DNA from: Barthelona sp. PCE
Lineage: Eukaryota; Metamonada: BaSk clade
Direction: 5' to 3'
DNA: 64,000 bases
NCBI GenBank assembly: GCA_040285745.1
Contig: JAUFOR010000008.1
Location: 1,984,001 to 2,048,000 of the forward strand
The notes under the pieces: model-generated
The model's input: the letters and a program-made list of their open reading frames with translations, nothing else
What the model was told of the DNA's origin: nothing
Databases searched by the model: none
Shown: one piece after another, positions 35,854 through 45,225 of the stretch
Position numbering within the stretch: position 1 is the first letter of the stretch
How the letters are laid out: every line of letters starts with the position of its first letter
Program-made: the position numbers and the translations under genes

Positions 35854-37614
35854 ATGAGTAACCCAGGTAAAAGAACATTTAAGCCATTCATTCCACAGGG
35901 CGATCTCCCCACCTTTACACCATCAGCACAACCTGCACTCAACCCCCAACAGATGCAACAAATGCTGTTGAACTTCAACATGCAACAACAGAATAGACAA
36001 CCCGTCACTGCTGCACAACAACCTGCTCCTGCTCCAAAGAAGCGTAAGTTGGTTCTGAAAAAGACTAAAAAGAATGCTGTTAATGAAGCACCTGTTCCTG
36101 TTGTTCAGGAAAAGGTTGAAGAGAAGCCAAGCAACTGGGAAGAAGAGGCCCAGAAGGCTGAGGAAGCTCAGCAACAAAAAATTCAAGAAGAAGCTCAGGC
36201 TAAAAAAGAAGCTGAAGAGTTGGCAAAGCTTGCTGAAGATCTTCAGAATAAGGTCGATGAAAAAGCTGAAATCGAGGAGAATGATATTGAAATCACTACT
36301 GATGAGGAAGGCGATACTCGTAAGCACATGAATGTAATTTTCATCGGGCACGTCGATCACGGCAAGTCCACATTATCAGGTAGAATCATGGTTTCGACTG
36401 GCAACATTGAAAGTCGTGATTTCCAACGTTTCGAACGTGAAGCAAAGCAAAAAGGTCGCGAAAGCTGGTTGTATGCTTATGCTTTTGATACTGACGAAGC
36501 CGAGCGCGAGAAGGGAAAAACCATTGAGGTCGGACAAGCACAGTTCGAAACCGAGCACAAGAGATACACCATCCTTGATGCCCCTGGTCATGCTGGTTAT
36601 GTCAACTACATGATTGGTGGTGCCTCACAGGCTGACTCCGCTGTATTGGTTGTTTCTGCCAGATCTGGTGAATTTGAAGCTGGTTTCAAGCGTGATGGAC
36701 AAACCCAAGAACATGCAATGATCGCAAAGACTGCCGGTGTCAAATCTCTTGTTGTTGCCATTAACAAGATGGATGATGCTACTTGCCAATGGAACGAGTC
36801 TAGGTATGAAGAAATTAAGTGCAACCTTGAGGAATTCCTGCCAAAGATTGGTTTCAGAAAGAATGATGTTAAGTTTCTTCCCGTTTCTGGTCTCCAAGGC
36901 GTAAATATCACAAACAGAGCACCCGATAGTCACCCAAGCAAGGCATTCTATGATGGTCCCTGTTTGCTAGAAATTCTCGACAACACCGAACCCCCACAAA
37001 GACTTTTCGATCAACCCTTCCGTATGCCCGTCACCGCAAAGATGCGTGAGGGTTCATACTGTTCCGTCATTGGAAAAATTGAAACGGGTTGTGTGGCTCC
37101 TGGTGATCACCTTATCATCTCTCCCGATAACAGCGAAGTTATTGTCCAAGATGTCTATTATAGTTATTCTAACGCACGTGTCGAACGCGGTGAGCCCGGT
37201 GACTCTGTTCGCATTAAGGTTAAAAATCTTTCCTATGATCAAGTTCATGAGGGATCAGTAGCTTGTGCTGTTGACAGTTACTGTAAGACTGCCAGAGCAT
37301 TTGTTGCACAAACTAACATTATCAAACTGGATACAATTCTTTCTAACGGTTTCTGCTGTGTTATGCACATGCACTCCATTCAAATTGAAGTGAGTGTTGA
37401 TCTAATCCTTGCTACACTTGATAAACGCACTAGAAAGATTGATAAGAAGTATCCTAGACAATTGATGGAGGGAGATTCCGCTCTAATTCGTTTCAAACCT
37501 GATTCTCCCATTGCACTCGAATTATTCGATGAATTCCAACAATTAGGTAGATTTGTACTTCGTAGTGGTGGTGTTACCCACGGTTTCGGTATTGTTAAGA
37601 AGATTATTGAGTAA
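35854..37614 (+). CDS. SUP35: Eukaryotic translation release factor 3 (GTPase)
   Basis: 586 aa. Residues 1-150 form an N-terminal extension: a PAM2-like patch (RTFKPFIPQGD, residues ~7-17), a Q/N-rich part (PQQMQQMLLNFNMQQQNRQ) and a K/E-rich helix. The GTPase follows: G1 GHVDHGKS at 165-172, G2/switch region EREKGKTIE, G3 DAPGH near 242, G4 NKMD near 303, then the two beta-barrel domains ending GGVTHGFGIVKKI. The short AYAFDTDEAEREKG and the C-terminal tract fit eRF3 rather than EF-1A or HBS1; eRF3 helps eRF1 release peptides at stop codons in the cytosol. A PAM2 would bind poly(A)-binding protein, as in other eRF3s. It converges with DZIP1-like, 33 bp between stops. Confidence 0.88.
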   Translation: MSNPGKRTFKPFIPQGDLPTFTPSAQPALNPQQMQQMLLNFNMQQQNRQPVTAAQQPAPAPKKRKLVLKKTKKNAVNEAPVPVVQEKVEEKPSNWEEEAQKAEEAQQQKIQEEAQAKKEAEELAKLAEDLQNKVDEKAEIEENDIEITTDEEGDTRKHMNVIFIGHVDHGKSTLSGRIMVSTGNIESRDFQRFEREAKQKGRESWLYAYAFDTDEAEREKGKTIEVGQAQFETEHKRYTILDAPGHAGYVNYMIGGASQADSAVLVVSARSGEFEAGFKRDGQTQEHAMIAKTAGVKSLVVAINKMDDATCQWNESRYEEIKCNLEEFLPKIGFRKNDVKFLPVSGLQGVNITNRAPDSHPSKAFYDGPCLLEILDNTEPPQRLFDQPFRMPVTAKMREGSYCSVIGKIETGCVAPGDHLIISPDNSEVIVQDVYYSYSNARVERGEPGDSVRIKVKNLSYDQVHEGSVACAVDSYCKTARAFVAQTNIIKLDTILSNGFCCVMHMHSIQIEVSVDLILATLDKRTRKIDKKYPRQLMEGDSALIRFKPDSPIALELFDEFQQLGRFVLRSGGVTHGFGIVKKIIE

Positions 37615-37647
37615 GCAAACAAATAAACTGATTTATTTAATTCATCT

Positions 37648-39843
37648 TTAATTAAAGCTGAGTGTTGTTGTGTTAAGATCAAGATCGGTTTCACTCAATA
37701 TGAAATCATCTTCATTCAGCTCTAAACTATCATCTTTCGGCTTCTCCTCATTTGTTGCTCTGCTCTTTAAATTTAACTTAGAAAAATCAAATTTGGGGAT
37801 CTCAGGAGACACATCAACATTACCACTTGATTCTAACTGGACTGTTGGGGTGTTGTTTCTTGGTGTGTTCAGATCAGAATCAAGCTGAATATTTTCATCA
37901 TCGAGTGACTCGCTCAAGTTGAGTCCCTCATTAACAAGGTCTGCCTTGAACAATTCCAATGACGGGGGCTCGGCAGGTGTCATATTCAAGGCACCTAGAG
38001 ACTTCTTGTCAACGTCACTAACAACTGAAGTTGATAGCGGTTCCACTTTCTCCTGTTCGCCGAGATTCTTCACATAATCAGTCATTGGCTCTATATCAAG
38101 CCCACCACTCCCCTTATCAACGGGAAGTACTGTGTCTGTTGTATCAACTGGCTTATCCTCTGTTACATTTGGAATATCAACTACTTCAACAGGATCATCA
38201 TTCACCAAAGTATCAGTTTTCTCTTCCTCAACATCGCTTGTCTTCTCCAATGCTGCGTTGGCTCTAACAATAACATCATCGGACTGTTCCTTGTTCTCTC
38301 TCTCTTGCTCAATTGCGAGCAGACGATCGAACTCATCTGAGCTGTAATCGTGAACATCATCTGTGCCACCAATTGCTGGAATATAAAAATCTTCATTGGT
38401 CTCCTTCTCTTCGCTCTTAACATCTTCCAAATCCAGACTGGGAATGTCAATACTAGGCATTTCTGACACCGTTTCTGGCTTTTTGAATACAGCGCTGTTC
38501 TCTGGATCATGATCATCCTCGTTATCTGTACTTTGCAATGGAGTTGTGGGATTTCCCCTGACTGACTTCTGTGATTCGGGAGATTCTGACTTTTCTGAAC
38601 CAGTTAGTGACTCTGTTTTGGGTGTTTGTGGAGATGCAGGACCTAAAACACTACCAATTACAACCTTCTTCCGAGGTAAAGTAACAGTTGGAATATCAGT
38701 TCCTTTTTCGGATTTTTCTTCTCCTTCTGATGATGTTACAACGCTACCAACGGTGCGCTTGGCCGTAGTCGGTTGTTTAGTAGACTTGATGTTCTCTGCC
38801 CGCAAAGGCTCAACAATGGTGGATTCCTCTTCCTCTACAACAGTGTTGACAACAGGAATATCGTTCATAACAACAGGCCGCTTCTCATGCACAAAATTAT
38901 TCTCCATAAAACCTCTCCAAGGTGCTTGTGAAGCGCTGTTAGCATTAATTAATGATACAGTTTGTACTTGTGTATCCTTAATCTCTCTCATCGAACGCTC
39001 AACTGATGCCGTAACGTTCTGCTCCATGCGACTGAACATGTCCGACATAAAGTCTCTGATGTCACACTTGAATTCCCTCAGAGCAATTGGCATCTGAGAC
39101 AATGACTGTAAATCGCTCAACTGCTGTACGTTATATTTCATCTCCATCATACTGGATGCGAGAGAGTCTATGCTGCTGTTGGCTGCTGTGATCCCTTCTG
39201 TTAATCCGGAAACATCAGTGGGTTGGTAAGAAGTTTGGACAGTGTGTGTGGGTTGTGCAACTGATACAACTGGAGCTATTGGTTCCGGTTGGGATGCAGT
39301 CCTCTTCCTCATCAAGGGGTTCCGCTCAAGAGGCTCTGTTGTTAATATAGGGACCATATTATCATCACAATGTTGCGGATGTGTTTTGGATATATGCTTA
39401 TAGAGATAATCCATCGAACCAAAGAGCTTCCCGCAGAACTCACATCTATAACTATCAACTATTTCGTCGCCACAAGGCTCCATGCCCTTTAATTCAAGAA
39501 TTTCACGGCGCAATCTTGTAAGAGCATTTTTCTGATCGCTTACTGTGGTCATAAGCTTCTCATTTTGTTCAGAAAGCTCCTCGTTCTCGTGCTGAAGATA
39601 ATACTGACCATGTAGCATGTATTCAATAATGTATTGACTCAATTGAAACAATTTTACGAGGTTGGGATCGGATTGTGCCATGGCTGCTTCGCTCTCAATA
39701 TCACTGAAAGCTACAGTGGGTAGAATTTCCTGCAATGCATCAACATCAACGTTGGATATCATTTCTGAAATATCAATGCCCCAAATCAAACTCCAATCCA
39801 CGCGCCCTGTGCGTGGCTTAAAATTAAACACTGGTGGTTCCAT
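37648..39843 (-). CDS. DZIP1: DZIP1/Iguana-like ciliary protein
   Basis: 731 aa. The first ~115 residues match the Dzip-like N-terminal domain: FNFKPRTGRVDWSLIWGIDI, VDALQEILPTVAFSDIE, then LVKLFQLSQYIIEYMLHGQ. A single C2H2 finger follows, YRCEFCGKLF with Cys 134 and 137 and His 150 and 155. This N-domain plus one finger is diagnostic for DZIP1 and DZIP1L, which act at the basal body and ciliary transition zone and in Hedgehog signalling in animals. The remaining ~570 residues are largely acidic, Ser/Thr-rich and disordered, with little coiled coil, unlike the animal protein. Together with B9D2 and the Tubby-like protein it shows the organism builds cilia. Confidence 0.82.
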   Translation of the reverse strand: MEPPVFNFKPRTGRVDWSLIWGIDISEMISNVDVDALQEILPTVAFSDIESEAAMAQSDPNLVKLFQLSQYIIEYMLHGQYYLQHENEELSEQNEKLMTTVSDQKNALTRLRREILELKGMEPCGDEIVDSYRCEFCGKLFGSMDYLYKHISKTHPQHCDDNMVPILTTEPLERNPLMRKRTASQPEPIAPVVSVAQPTHTVQTSYQPTDVSGLTEGITAANSSIDSLASSMMEMKYNVQQLSDLQSLSQMPIALREFKCDIRDFMSDMFSRMEQNVTASVERSMREIKDTQVQTVSLINANSASQAPWRGFMENNFVHEKRPVVMNDIPVVNTVVEEEESTIVEPLRAENIKSTKQPTTAKRTVGSVVTSSEGEEKSEKGTDIPTVTLPRKKVVIGSVLGPASPQTPKTESLTGSEKSESPESQKSVRGNPTTPLQSTDNEDDHDPENSAVFKKPETVSEMPSIDIPSLDLEDVKSEEKETNEDFYIPAIGGTDDVHDYSSDEFDRLLAIEQERENKEQSDDVIVRANAALEKTSDVEEEKTDTLVNDDPVEVVDIPNVTEDKPVDTTDTVLPVDKGSGGLDIEPMTDYVKNLGEQEKVEPLSTSVVSDVDKKSLGALNMTPAEPPSLELFKADLVNEGLNLSESLDDENIQLDSDLNTPRNNTPTVQLESSGNVDVSPEIPKFDFSKLNLKSRATNEEKPKDDSLELNEDDFILSETDLDLNTTTLSFN

Positions 39844-40275
39844 AACTATTTTGGCGGAAGTTGTGTGATGGAGAAAAATTGTAAAGCATTGTTGAATTCT
39901 GGATACACGTTACATACTTTGCTAACGAGAGGGAAGTTGCTATATAAGCACATTTTTTTTTGCATATACTGAGCAAATAAAACAATGAAAAAAAACAAAA
40001 AAAGTGCAGGTCATTCTTTTAATGCGTTAACATATACTTGTATAGTGTTTTATATATGTGTAGTGCACCTTATTTAATCAATAAAATGTGCAAATATCTG
40101 CTTGAATAGAGCAACCAATACCCAGGTACACTCTATTTATCAATAACTATATTTAGCAGAGTGAACCAAGGTATAAAATTAATATGGAACATATACAATA
40201 AATTTAAACTTCGATATACGTCAATATATGTGCATTCTGTATTTCTTTCCTTTTCATAAGAAAAAAATTAGTAAG
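39844..40275. other. Intergenic region between divergent DZIP1-like and Q-rich genes
   Basis: About 430 bp, AT-rich with poly-A and poly-T runs. The initiator CTTTCCTTTTCATAAG of the right-hand gene is at 40245-40260. Nothing else recognised. Confidence 0.4.
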
Positions 40276-40869
40276 ATGACACAGATGTACCCGCAATACA
40301 TGCAGCAGGTCCAACAGGGGCAAATGGTTTACACACAACAAATACCTATGCAACAAATGCCTCAAACCATCCCAGTTTCTGGAATGACAATGAATCCCTA
40401 TGTCCAAACCGTGCCTCAATCTTTGCAAAACCAATATCATCAACAAGTTGCTGCAATGAATCAACTAAATATGGCCCGAACAAGCGCACAATTTCAATAC
40501 GCTAATCAAGGACTTCCTTTAAAACAACAGGCAACAAACATGAGCTATATGAACCAGCAGCAGCAACAGCATTATGTGCAAAAAAAAGACAGACCTTTGG
40601 CAAACAAGAAATGGGGATTGCTTCCTCAGATGAAAAATATTTGTGACAAAGCTAAACAGGAAATGATCTTCCTCTCCACTATGCGCGCTGAGCTTGATAG
40701 ACTCAAGGTATATTCAGGTAGGCGCGAAAGTACTGCACCAACAGTGAGTGTAAGTCCAAGCGTAAGACAGGTACAATCTTTAATGTCACGTCATCCTTAC
40801 TACGCATCGACTGTTCCTGCACTTCTATTGACAACAAAGAGTGGAGGAGCGTACCGTGCACTTGAATAA
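40276..40869 (+). CDS. Small Q/M-rich protein, unrecognised
   Basis: 197 aa from the ATG at 40276; the frame upstream starts before the initiator CCTTTTCATAAG (TCA adenine at 40256, 20 nt before ATG), so 40276 is preferred. Residues ~1-115 are low-complexity Q/M/P/Y-rich, like prion-like or RNA-granule proteins. Residues ~120-165 (KKDRPLANKKWGLLPQMKNICDKAKQEMIFLSTMRAELDRL, described by position) form a helix, followed by a Ser-rich stretch and a conserved-looking end (SRHPYYASTVPALLLTTKSGG). No family recognised. It converges on the ZIP transporter with 9 bp between stops. Confidence 0.6.
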   Translation: MTQMYPQYMQQVQQGQMVYTQQIPMQQMPQTIPVSGMTMNPYVQTVPQSLQNQYHQQVAAMNQLNMARTSAQFQYANQGLPLKQQATNMSYMNQQQQQHYVQKKDRPLANKKWGLLPQMKNICDKAKQEMIFLSTMRAELDRLKVYSGRRESTAPTVSVSPSVRQVQSLMSRHPYYASTVPALLLTTKSGGAYRALE

Positions 40870-40878
40870 CGTTTCTAT

Positions 40879-41916
40879 TTACTCAAAAAGACCGGCAATG
40901 GCTAGGGAAAGTGCCATTATGAACATACCAATAACTATGCTGATTTTAGATCTCTTGCTGTCCAGGAAGCGGGATGTTGGGAGTAGCTGTTCAATAACAA
41001 CGTAAGTCATGAGTCCTGCTACAATACCCATTAGAGAACCAATCAAAAAGTGATTATCCGACGAACCATCAATTAAAAAGAAAGCAAGCAATGAACCAAT
41101 AGGTTCAGCTACACCACAGAGTACTGTTGCATTGAAAGCAAACCACTTTGATGAACCTGCAGCCATAAGAGGAAAAACAATTGCTAACCCTTCCGCAACA
41201 TTATGAATAGCAAGAGAGATAGCCAAAGCAACTGACTCACTTGTAGTAAAATGATCAGAAGCGCCTGAAAGCATGAGGACGAAACCTTCAGGAAGATTAT
41301 GTGCTAACAGAACCAAGAAAGAACTTACACCGATTGTAAAGAATGTGTGCGTCATGTTTTCTTTTTTATGCAACCTTGACGTCTCGTCCTGCGCTTCCAA
41401 ATCCAACGACTCTTTCTGGGAGAGCTCTTCATCCAAATTCATTTCATCGTTGACAACAATTTGAAACTCCTCCTCTTTGCCAATCACATCATCTGAAATT
41501 CTTTGTTCATCAATCTCATTGGCAAATTGGTTGTCGGCTGGGTTGATAACACGAGAAACAAAGCTCATGTCAGCATTCATTTCTACCTTGTCACTGTGTG
41601 TGTTCTTCTTATAAAAAGTGGATTGTTCATCTGGCAAAACAAGTTCGAGCACCCATCCAAGAGCAATCCCGATAAAAAACGATGCGTATGCTAAAATTGA
41701 ACCATATTTTTTGGAAAAAGATGTGAAATCCTCAACTGCTGCACTCAATAGTTCAGTAAATGAAACATATAGCATGGATCCTGAAGCAAGACCAGTTGCG
41801 ACACTCAAAAAGCTGTTACTAATCGACTTCATAAAGAAAACTGCAAAACCCGCAATAATACTGGAAAAACCAGCTACAAAACTAAGAAATAGTAGAAATC
41901 CCCCATTCTTTAACAT
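40879..41916 (-). CDS. ZIP-family metal (zinc) transporter
   Basis: 345 aa. About eight TM helices with a long polar loop (~115-185) between the third and fourth. The ZIP metal-binding helices are clear: HNLPEGFVLMLSGA and LAIHNVAEGLAIVFPLMAAG, giving HNxPEG and HNxxEG pairs typical of ZupT/ZIP-type carriers. The polar loop lacks a His-rich cluster but is strongly acidic. ZIPs move zinc or other divalent metals into the cytosol; the compartment is unknown. The start lies at an ordinary ATG with hydrophobic residues immediately after. The gene looks intact. Confidence 0.9.
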   Translation of the reverse strand: MLKNGGFLLFLSFVAGFSSIIAGFAVFFMKSISNSFLSVATGLASGSMLYVSFTELLSAAVEDFTSFSKKYGSILAYASFFIGIALGWVLELVLPDEQSTFYKKNTHSDKVEMNADMSFVSRVINPADNQFANEIDEQRISDDVIGKEEEFQIVVNDEMNLDEELSQKESLDLEAQDETSRLHKKENMTHTFFTIGVSSFLVLLAHNLPEGFVLMLSGASDHFTTSESVALAISLAIHNVAEGLAIVFPLMAAGSSKWFAFNATVLCGVAEPIGSLLAFFLIDGSSDNHFLIGSLMGIVAGLMTYVVIEQLLPTSRFLDSKRSKISIVIGMFIMALSLAIAGLFE

Positions 41917-42102
41917 TGTGCAAAAATTCTACTGTGAAATATATAAATAAGTTAAGAGAAAGAGTATAATAATAAAATACCAGCTTCATTTCATTATTTC
42001 TCTACATCTTTTGTACTAACCCACTCAAAACCACACTTTAGATATGTTTAGCCTGTGATTTTATATTTACACCACATCAATTAAGAAAAATTCGATTTAC
42101 AT

Positions 42103-43332
42103 TTACATATAATTGGCAGTTAATCTCTTTAACATGTCCAAGTCCTCGTTGTGTTGATTTGTGAGTTTATCAAGCACAATCTCTTCACTCTGAATTGCTG
42201 TATTTTTTGGCTTTCTTTGATTTCTGAGATTAGTTTCACGAGATTTAACAGGTCTCTTTGCCACTCCCAATCGACTTGATGAACGTGTATTTGATCTACT
42301 ATTGGAACGGCTATTCGACCTACTCAAAGCGCGTTGTCTCACTCTCTCACTGTACTCCTTCTGCCGTTGTCTTTTCTCCATCGCATCGTCTCTTTCCTCG
42401 CTGTTCTTCATAACAGGTTGATCCCGAACACGAATATTCTCACGATTTCTCAATCGAGTCTCCTCAGCAAATCTTTTAGCGCGATCTCTCTTCTTTCTTG
42501 CTTTTTTATACTCTTCACTCTCCTTATTGATCTCCAAACCTCCTAATTCTACATATTTTTCTGACTTAATTCGTCGATAATCATCAATATTATATGCTTT
42601 ATAACCATGTTGTCTTGGTTTTCTAGAAAATGCCAATTTATCAAGCTTATTCATGGTCTTCACCTCATCTTCGTCCATTTTAACAGCTGATGGCAGACCA
42701 TACTTCTCAGATTCTTCATCACTAATTAGCTCTGACGACTCACGCGATAACAATCGTCTAGTTCTCTCTTTACGAAGCTGTATCTGACTCTTGCGGCGCT
42801 TTGGTGCCCCGCTAGATACTTTCCTTGGTGGTTTCTGATTTGAATTTTTGGGTGCACGAATCTTTGGTGGCAAGGAATGTTCTTTTCTTTTAGGGGGTTC
42901 ATATACAGGCATCTGTGGTTGTGCGAGTTTTTCATCGTCTGTGTGATCAAAATAATCGCTTTCATGTTCAGGAGAAAAGTCTTCCTCATATAAAAAATCA
43001 GATTCCAACCCACTTGATGATTCATCATATGCTCCAATATTAATATCATCGTCGTCAAATCCAAAATCATTGTGGTCCAAAACTGCTGATACAAAAGAAC
43101 TTTGAGCAGTAATTGAATCAGGCAGATGAAATCCTGATTTGATGTGTGTGTGTGATGGTTTTGGCTTATTGTTCCTTGTAGAGATCTCTGAAATACTCCT
43201 TCTGACGCCTTGACGTTGAATATTTGTCACAGAAGGTCTGTTAGGAGCTGAATGCAAAGAATTCGTGCTTCTAACTACACCTACCCTCTTTCGCTTTCCC
43301 ATAATGGGTCTAACTGGTGCCCTTGAATTCAT
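42103..43332 (-). CDS. Basic, mostly disordered protein, unrecognised
   Basis: 409 aa. It begins MNSRAPVRPIMGKRKRVG. Residues ~85-150 are acidic (FGFDDDDINIGAYDESSSG, EEDFSPEHESDYFDHTDDE), the middle is basic with KAPKNSNQKPPRKVSSG-like stretches, and residues ~255-360 are Arg/Lys/Glu-rich and probably helical (KARKKRDRAKRFAEETRLRNRE) with an SR-like patch (SRSNSRSNSRSNTRSSSR). The composition suggests a nuclear or cytoskeletal protein. No domain recognised; it may be a fast-evolving lineage-specific gene. The open frame of 409 codons and normal codon use support it as real. Confidence 0.6.
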   Translation of the reverse strand: MNSRAPVRPIMGKRKRVGVVRSTNSLHSAPNRPSVTNIQRQGVRRSISEISTRNNKPKPSHTHIKSGFHLPDSITAQSSFVSAVLDHNDFGFDDDDINIGAYDESSSGLESDFLYEEDFSPEHESDYFDHTDDEKLAQPQMPVYEPPKRKEHSLPPKIRAPKNSNQKPPRKVSSGAPKRRKSQIQLRKERTRRLLSRESSELISDEESEKYGLPSAVKMDEDEVKTMNKLDKLAFSRKPRQHGYKAYNIDDYRRIKSEKYVELGGLEINKESEEYKKARKKRDRAKRFAEETRLRNRENIRVRDQPVMKNSEERDDAMEKRQRQKEYSERVRQRALSRSNSRSNSRSNTRSSSRLGVAKRPVKSRETNLRNQRKPKNTAIQSEEIVLDKLTNQHNEDLDMLKRLTANYM

Positions 43333-43522
43333 AAATTTAACTTATGCTTTTGAATTAGTCAGAAAATAAAGAAAAAATATTACAGATATGAAAATTCCTC
43401 AAAAGCAAATATATTCATAATAAAGATAATCCAATAATATTGCAGACCATATTTATTGATAAATCAACGAAGAACGCAAAAGAAATCAATGCAGGTGGAC
43501 AAGCCATGTTTACTCGAAAAGC

Positions 43523-44066
43523 TTAGAAGCGGACGAAGGTAGTCTTCTTCAGGATGTTGGTGGCGACGGTATCACATACGCGACGGCCTTCAGAAGAGAG
43601 GACACGGCCCTTGGTGGATTGCTCGATCAAACCAGCCTTCTCGAAGTTCTGAATAATACGGCGAATGACACCGCGAGCGGCAAGAGCACCGTGGTTACGG
43701 GCGTGGCCGTTACGAGCCTTGGCACCGAAGTATTTAGCGAAACCGCCAAGACCAATACCAGGCTGAATGTAGACACGACGGAGAATGGCAGCTAAACGTT
43801 AGAATGTTACAATGATGGTTGTTCACGAATGAATAAGTGTAAAGAGAATATTTTCACTCAATGCTCCCTCCCCTTTAATCTTTCGGAACCAATCGCATAC
43901 CAGCACGCTTGAAGAACCAATCGGGATCCTGAGGACCAAGCTCTCTACCGGGAGCGCTCTTAATGTAGGTAATTTCGGTGGGCAACTCGAGGATGTTGGC
44001 GTTCTTGAGATGGAGACCACATGCTTGAATGAACTGGTCGGCGGTGACTTGCTTGAGACCGGGCAT
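43523..44066 (-). CDS. RPS19: 40S ribosomal protein S19 (eS19), spliced
   Basis: Exons 44066-43901 and 43791-43523 give 144 aa, the normal eS19 length. The first exon encodes MPGLKQVTADQFIQAC to DWFFKRA; the second gives AAILRRVYIQPGIGLGGFAKYFGAKARNG onward, with RVIRRIIQNFEKAGLIEQS-like C-terminus typical of S19 (ending KKTTFVRF). The 109-nt intron (43792-43900) starts GTATGCGATT and ends TTCTAACGTTTAG, in phase 1. Reading across it fails, as the first exon otherwise runs to a stop at MRLVPKD. Codons are G/C-ending, as expected for a highly expressed ribosomal gene. A TTCCTTTTGCAT near 44100 on the minus strand may be its initiator. Confidence 0.92.
43792..43900 (-). other. Spliceosomal intron, 109 nt (RPS19)
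   Basis: 5' GTATGCGATTGG, 3' CATTCTAACGTTTAG. Phase 1, joins GCT-G to CT-GCC. The longest intron found; the branch-to-AG spacing is the same as in the short ones. Confidence 0.85.
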
Positions 44067-44519
44067 ATTTCTAGAGATTAGGTAAACAATGCAAAAGGAA
44101 GTAAATCCTTGTAAAGGTTTATTTTGGCACTTCAAAGAGTGTAGACGGGGAACAAACGCGACATTAGCCTTTGTTAGAATGTAAATAAGTTCAAAAACAT
44201 TGAAATAGGTTAAGTAATAGCTTTCAACTCATAATCTAAAGGCTATACATACACAAACTCGGTGATACGGGAAAACCACGTATACACCATGCTAAATCCT
44301 GTTGAAATACCACAAGTAGTTCAACAACAGAACCTGTTTTCCAAAACAAACTTTTCAAGTTTAAAAAGCACATACAGTCTATTTATGAGGTTGAGTGTCG
44401 TGTTTATATGCTCAAGTAACTGATTCAACAACTCAAAAACAAACAATTGCCAAAAACTTGTTTACCAACCATAAACATTAAAATTGCACTTTTTACACAT
44501 AAAATAACTTTTTTTGCGC
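44067..44519. other. Intergenic region upstream of RPS19
   Basis: About 450 bp between the RPS19 start and the end of the B9D2 gene (same strand). AT-rich; no ORF, tRNA or repeat was recognised. Confidence 0.4.
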
Positions 44520-45053
44520 CTAATTTCCGACTTCAATACCATGCTGCTTGAAATTCCTAGTCACCACATTAATGTCCAACAATACAGTGCCAGAACTTTC
44601 TGTATTCAGCTCATATCTGCTTGAATCTCCGAATACAAACTCCTCGTTGCTCAGCTGAGGTGTGTTACCAATGAAAAATGAGCTCCACTGCTGTGATAAT
44701 GTACCAATAGGTTTCCAAGTTGCTACCTCTACCTCATGAAAGCCCGGTTTTGTGGGAATATGATACACGCAGTACCCAACCAGGCTATCTGTTCCGTAAG
44801 CATCTCTTGTGAATACTTTAATGAATAATCGAGGCCAACCGGTTAAATTATGCAGGTTAAAATGTAAATCTAGTGGAAAACTCCACACTACCTCGTCTCC
44901 TTCTGGATAATCAATGTGTGATTGTCCTTCAAGATTCTCTTGGACACTATCCCAGCCTTCACCCTTATGAATGGAATAACGGCACCAAAAGCCCCTTCCT
45001 CCTGTGAAACCGACCCCACCGCGGATACGACCGACAACGTGCAACTCTGCCAT
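44520..45053 (-). CDS. B9D2: B9 domain-containing protein 2 (ciliary transition zone)
   Basis: 177 aa from the ATG at 45053; human B9D2 is 175. It starts MAELHVVGRIRGGVGF and ends TVLLDINVVTRNFKQHGIE, and keeps WSFPLDLHFNLHNLTGWPRLFIKV, DSLVGYCVYHIPTKPG and WKPIG, the strings conserved in B9D2. B9D1, B9D2 and MKS1 form a complex at the ciliary transition zone that gates membrane-protein entry. The longer frame begins upstream of the initiator CCTTTTTTCA, whose TCA adenine is only 4 nt before this ATG, so the 45053 start is strongly preferred. No truncation or missing block was seen. Confidence 0.93.
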   Translation of the reverse strand: MAELHVVGRIRGGVGFTGGRGFWCRYSIHKGEGWDSVQENLEGQSHIDYPEGDEVVWSFPLDLHFNLHNLTGWPRLFIKVFTRDAYGTDSLVGYCVYHIPTKPGFHEVEVATWKPIGTLSQQWSSFFIGNTPQLSNEEFVFGDSSRYELNTESSGTVLLDINVVTRNFKQHGIEVGN

Positions 45054-45070
45054 TATTGAAAAAAGGATTG
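45054..45070 (-). promoter_or_regulatory. Initiator-like element of B9D2
   Basis: Minus strand CAATCCTTTTTTCAATA directly adjoining the ATG; inferred 5' leader of about 4 nt if transcription starts at the TCA adenine. Confidence 0.55.
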
Positions 45071-45225
45071 AAACGACAAAACGATTTTTCCTTTCATTGA
45101 TTCGATATCTGTAATTTCTGTTGCTTTCCAAAGGAATTTGCCCTCAACGCACTCTTGTTTTACACACTGCGTACGATAACAACTTACATCAGTTGATTTA
45201 CAATTAAACACACTATATATTATCT

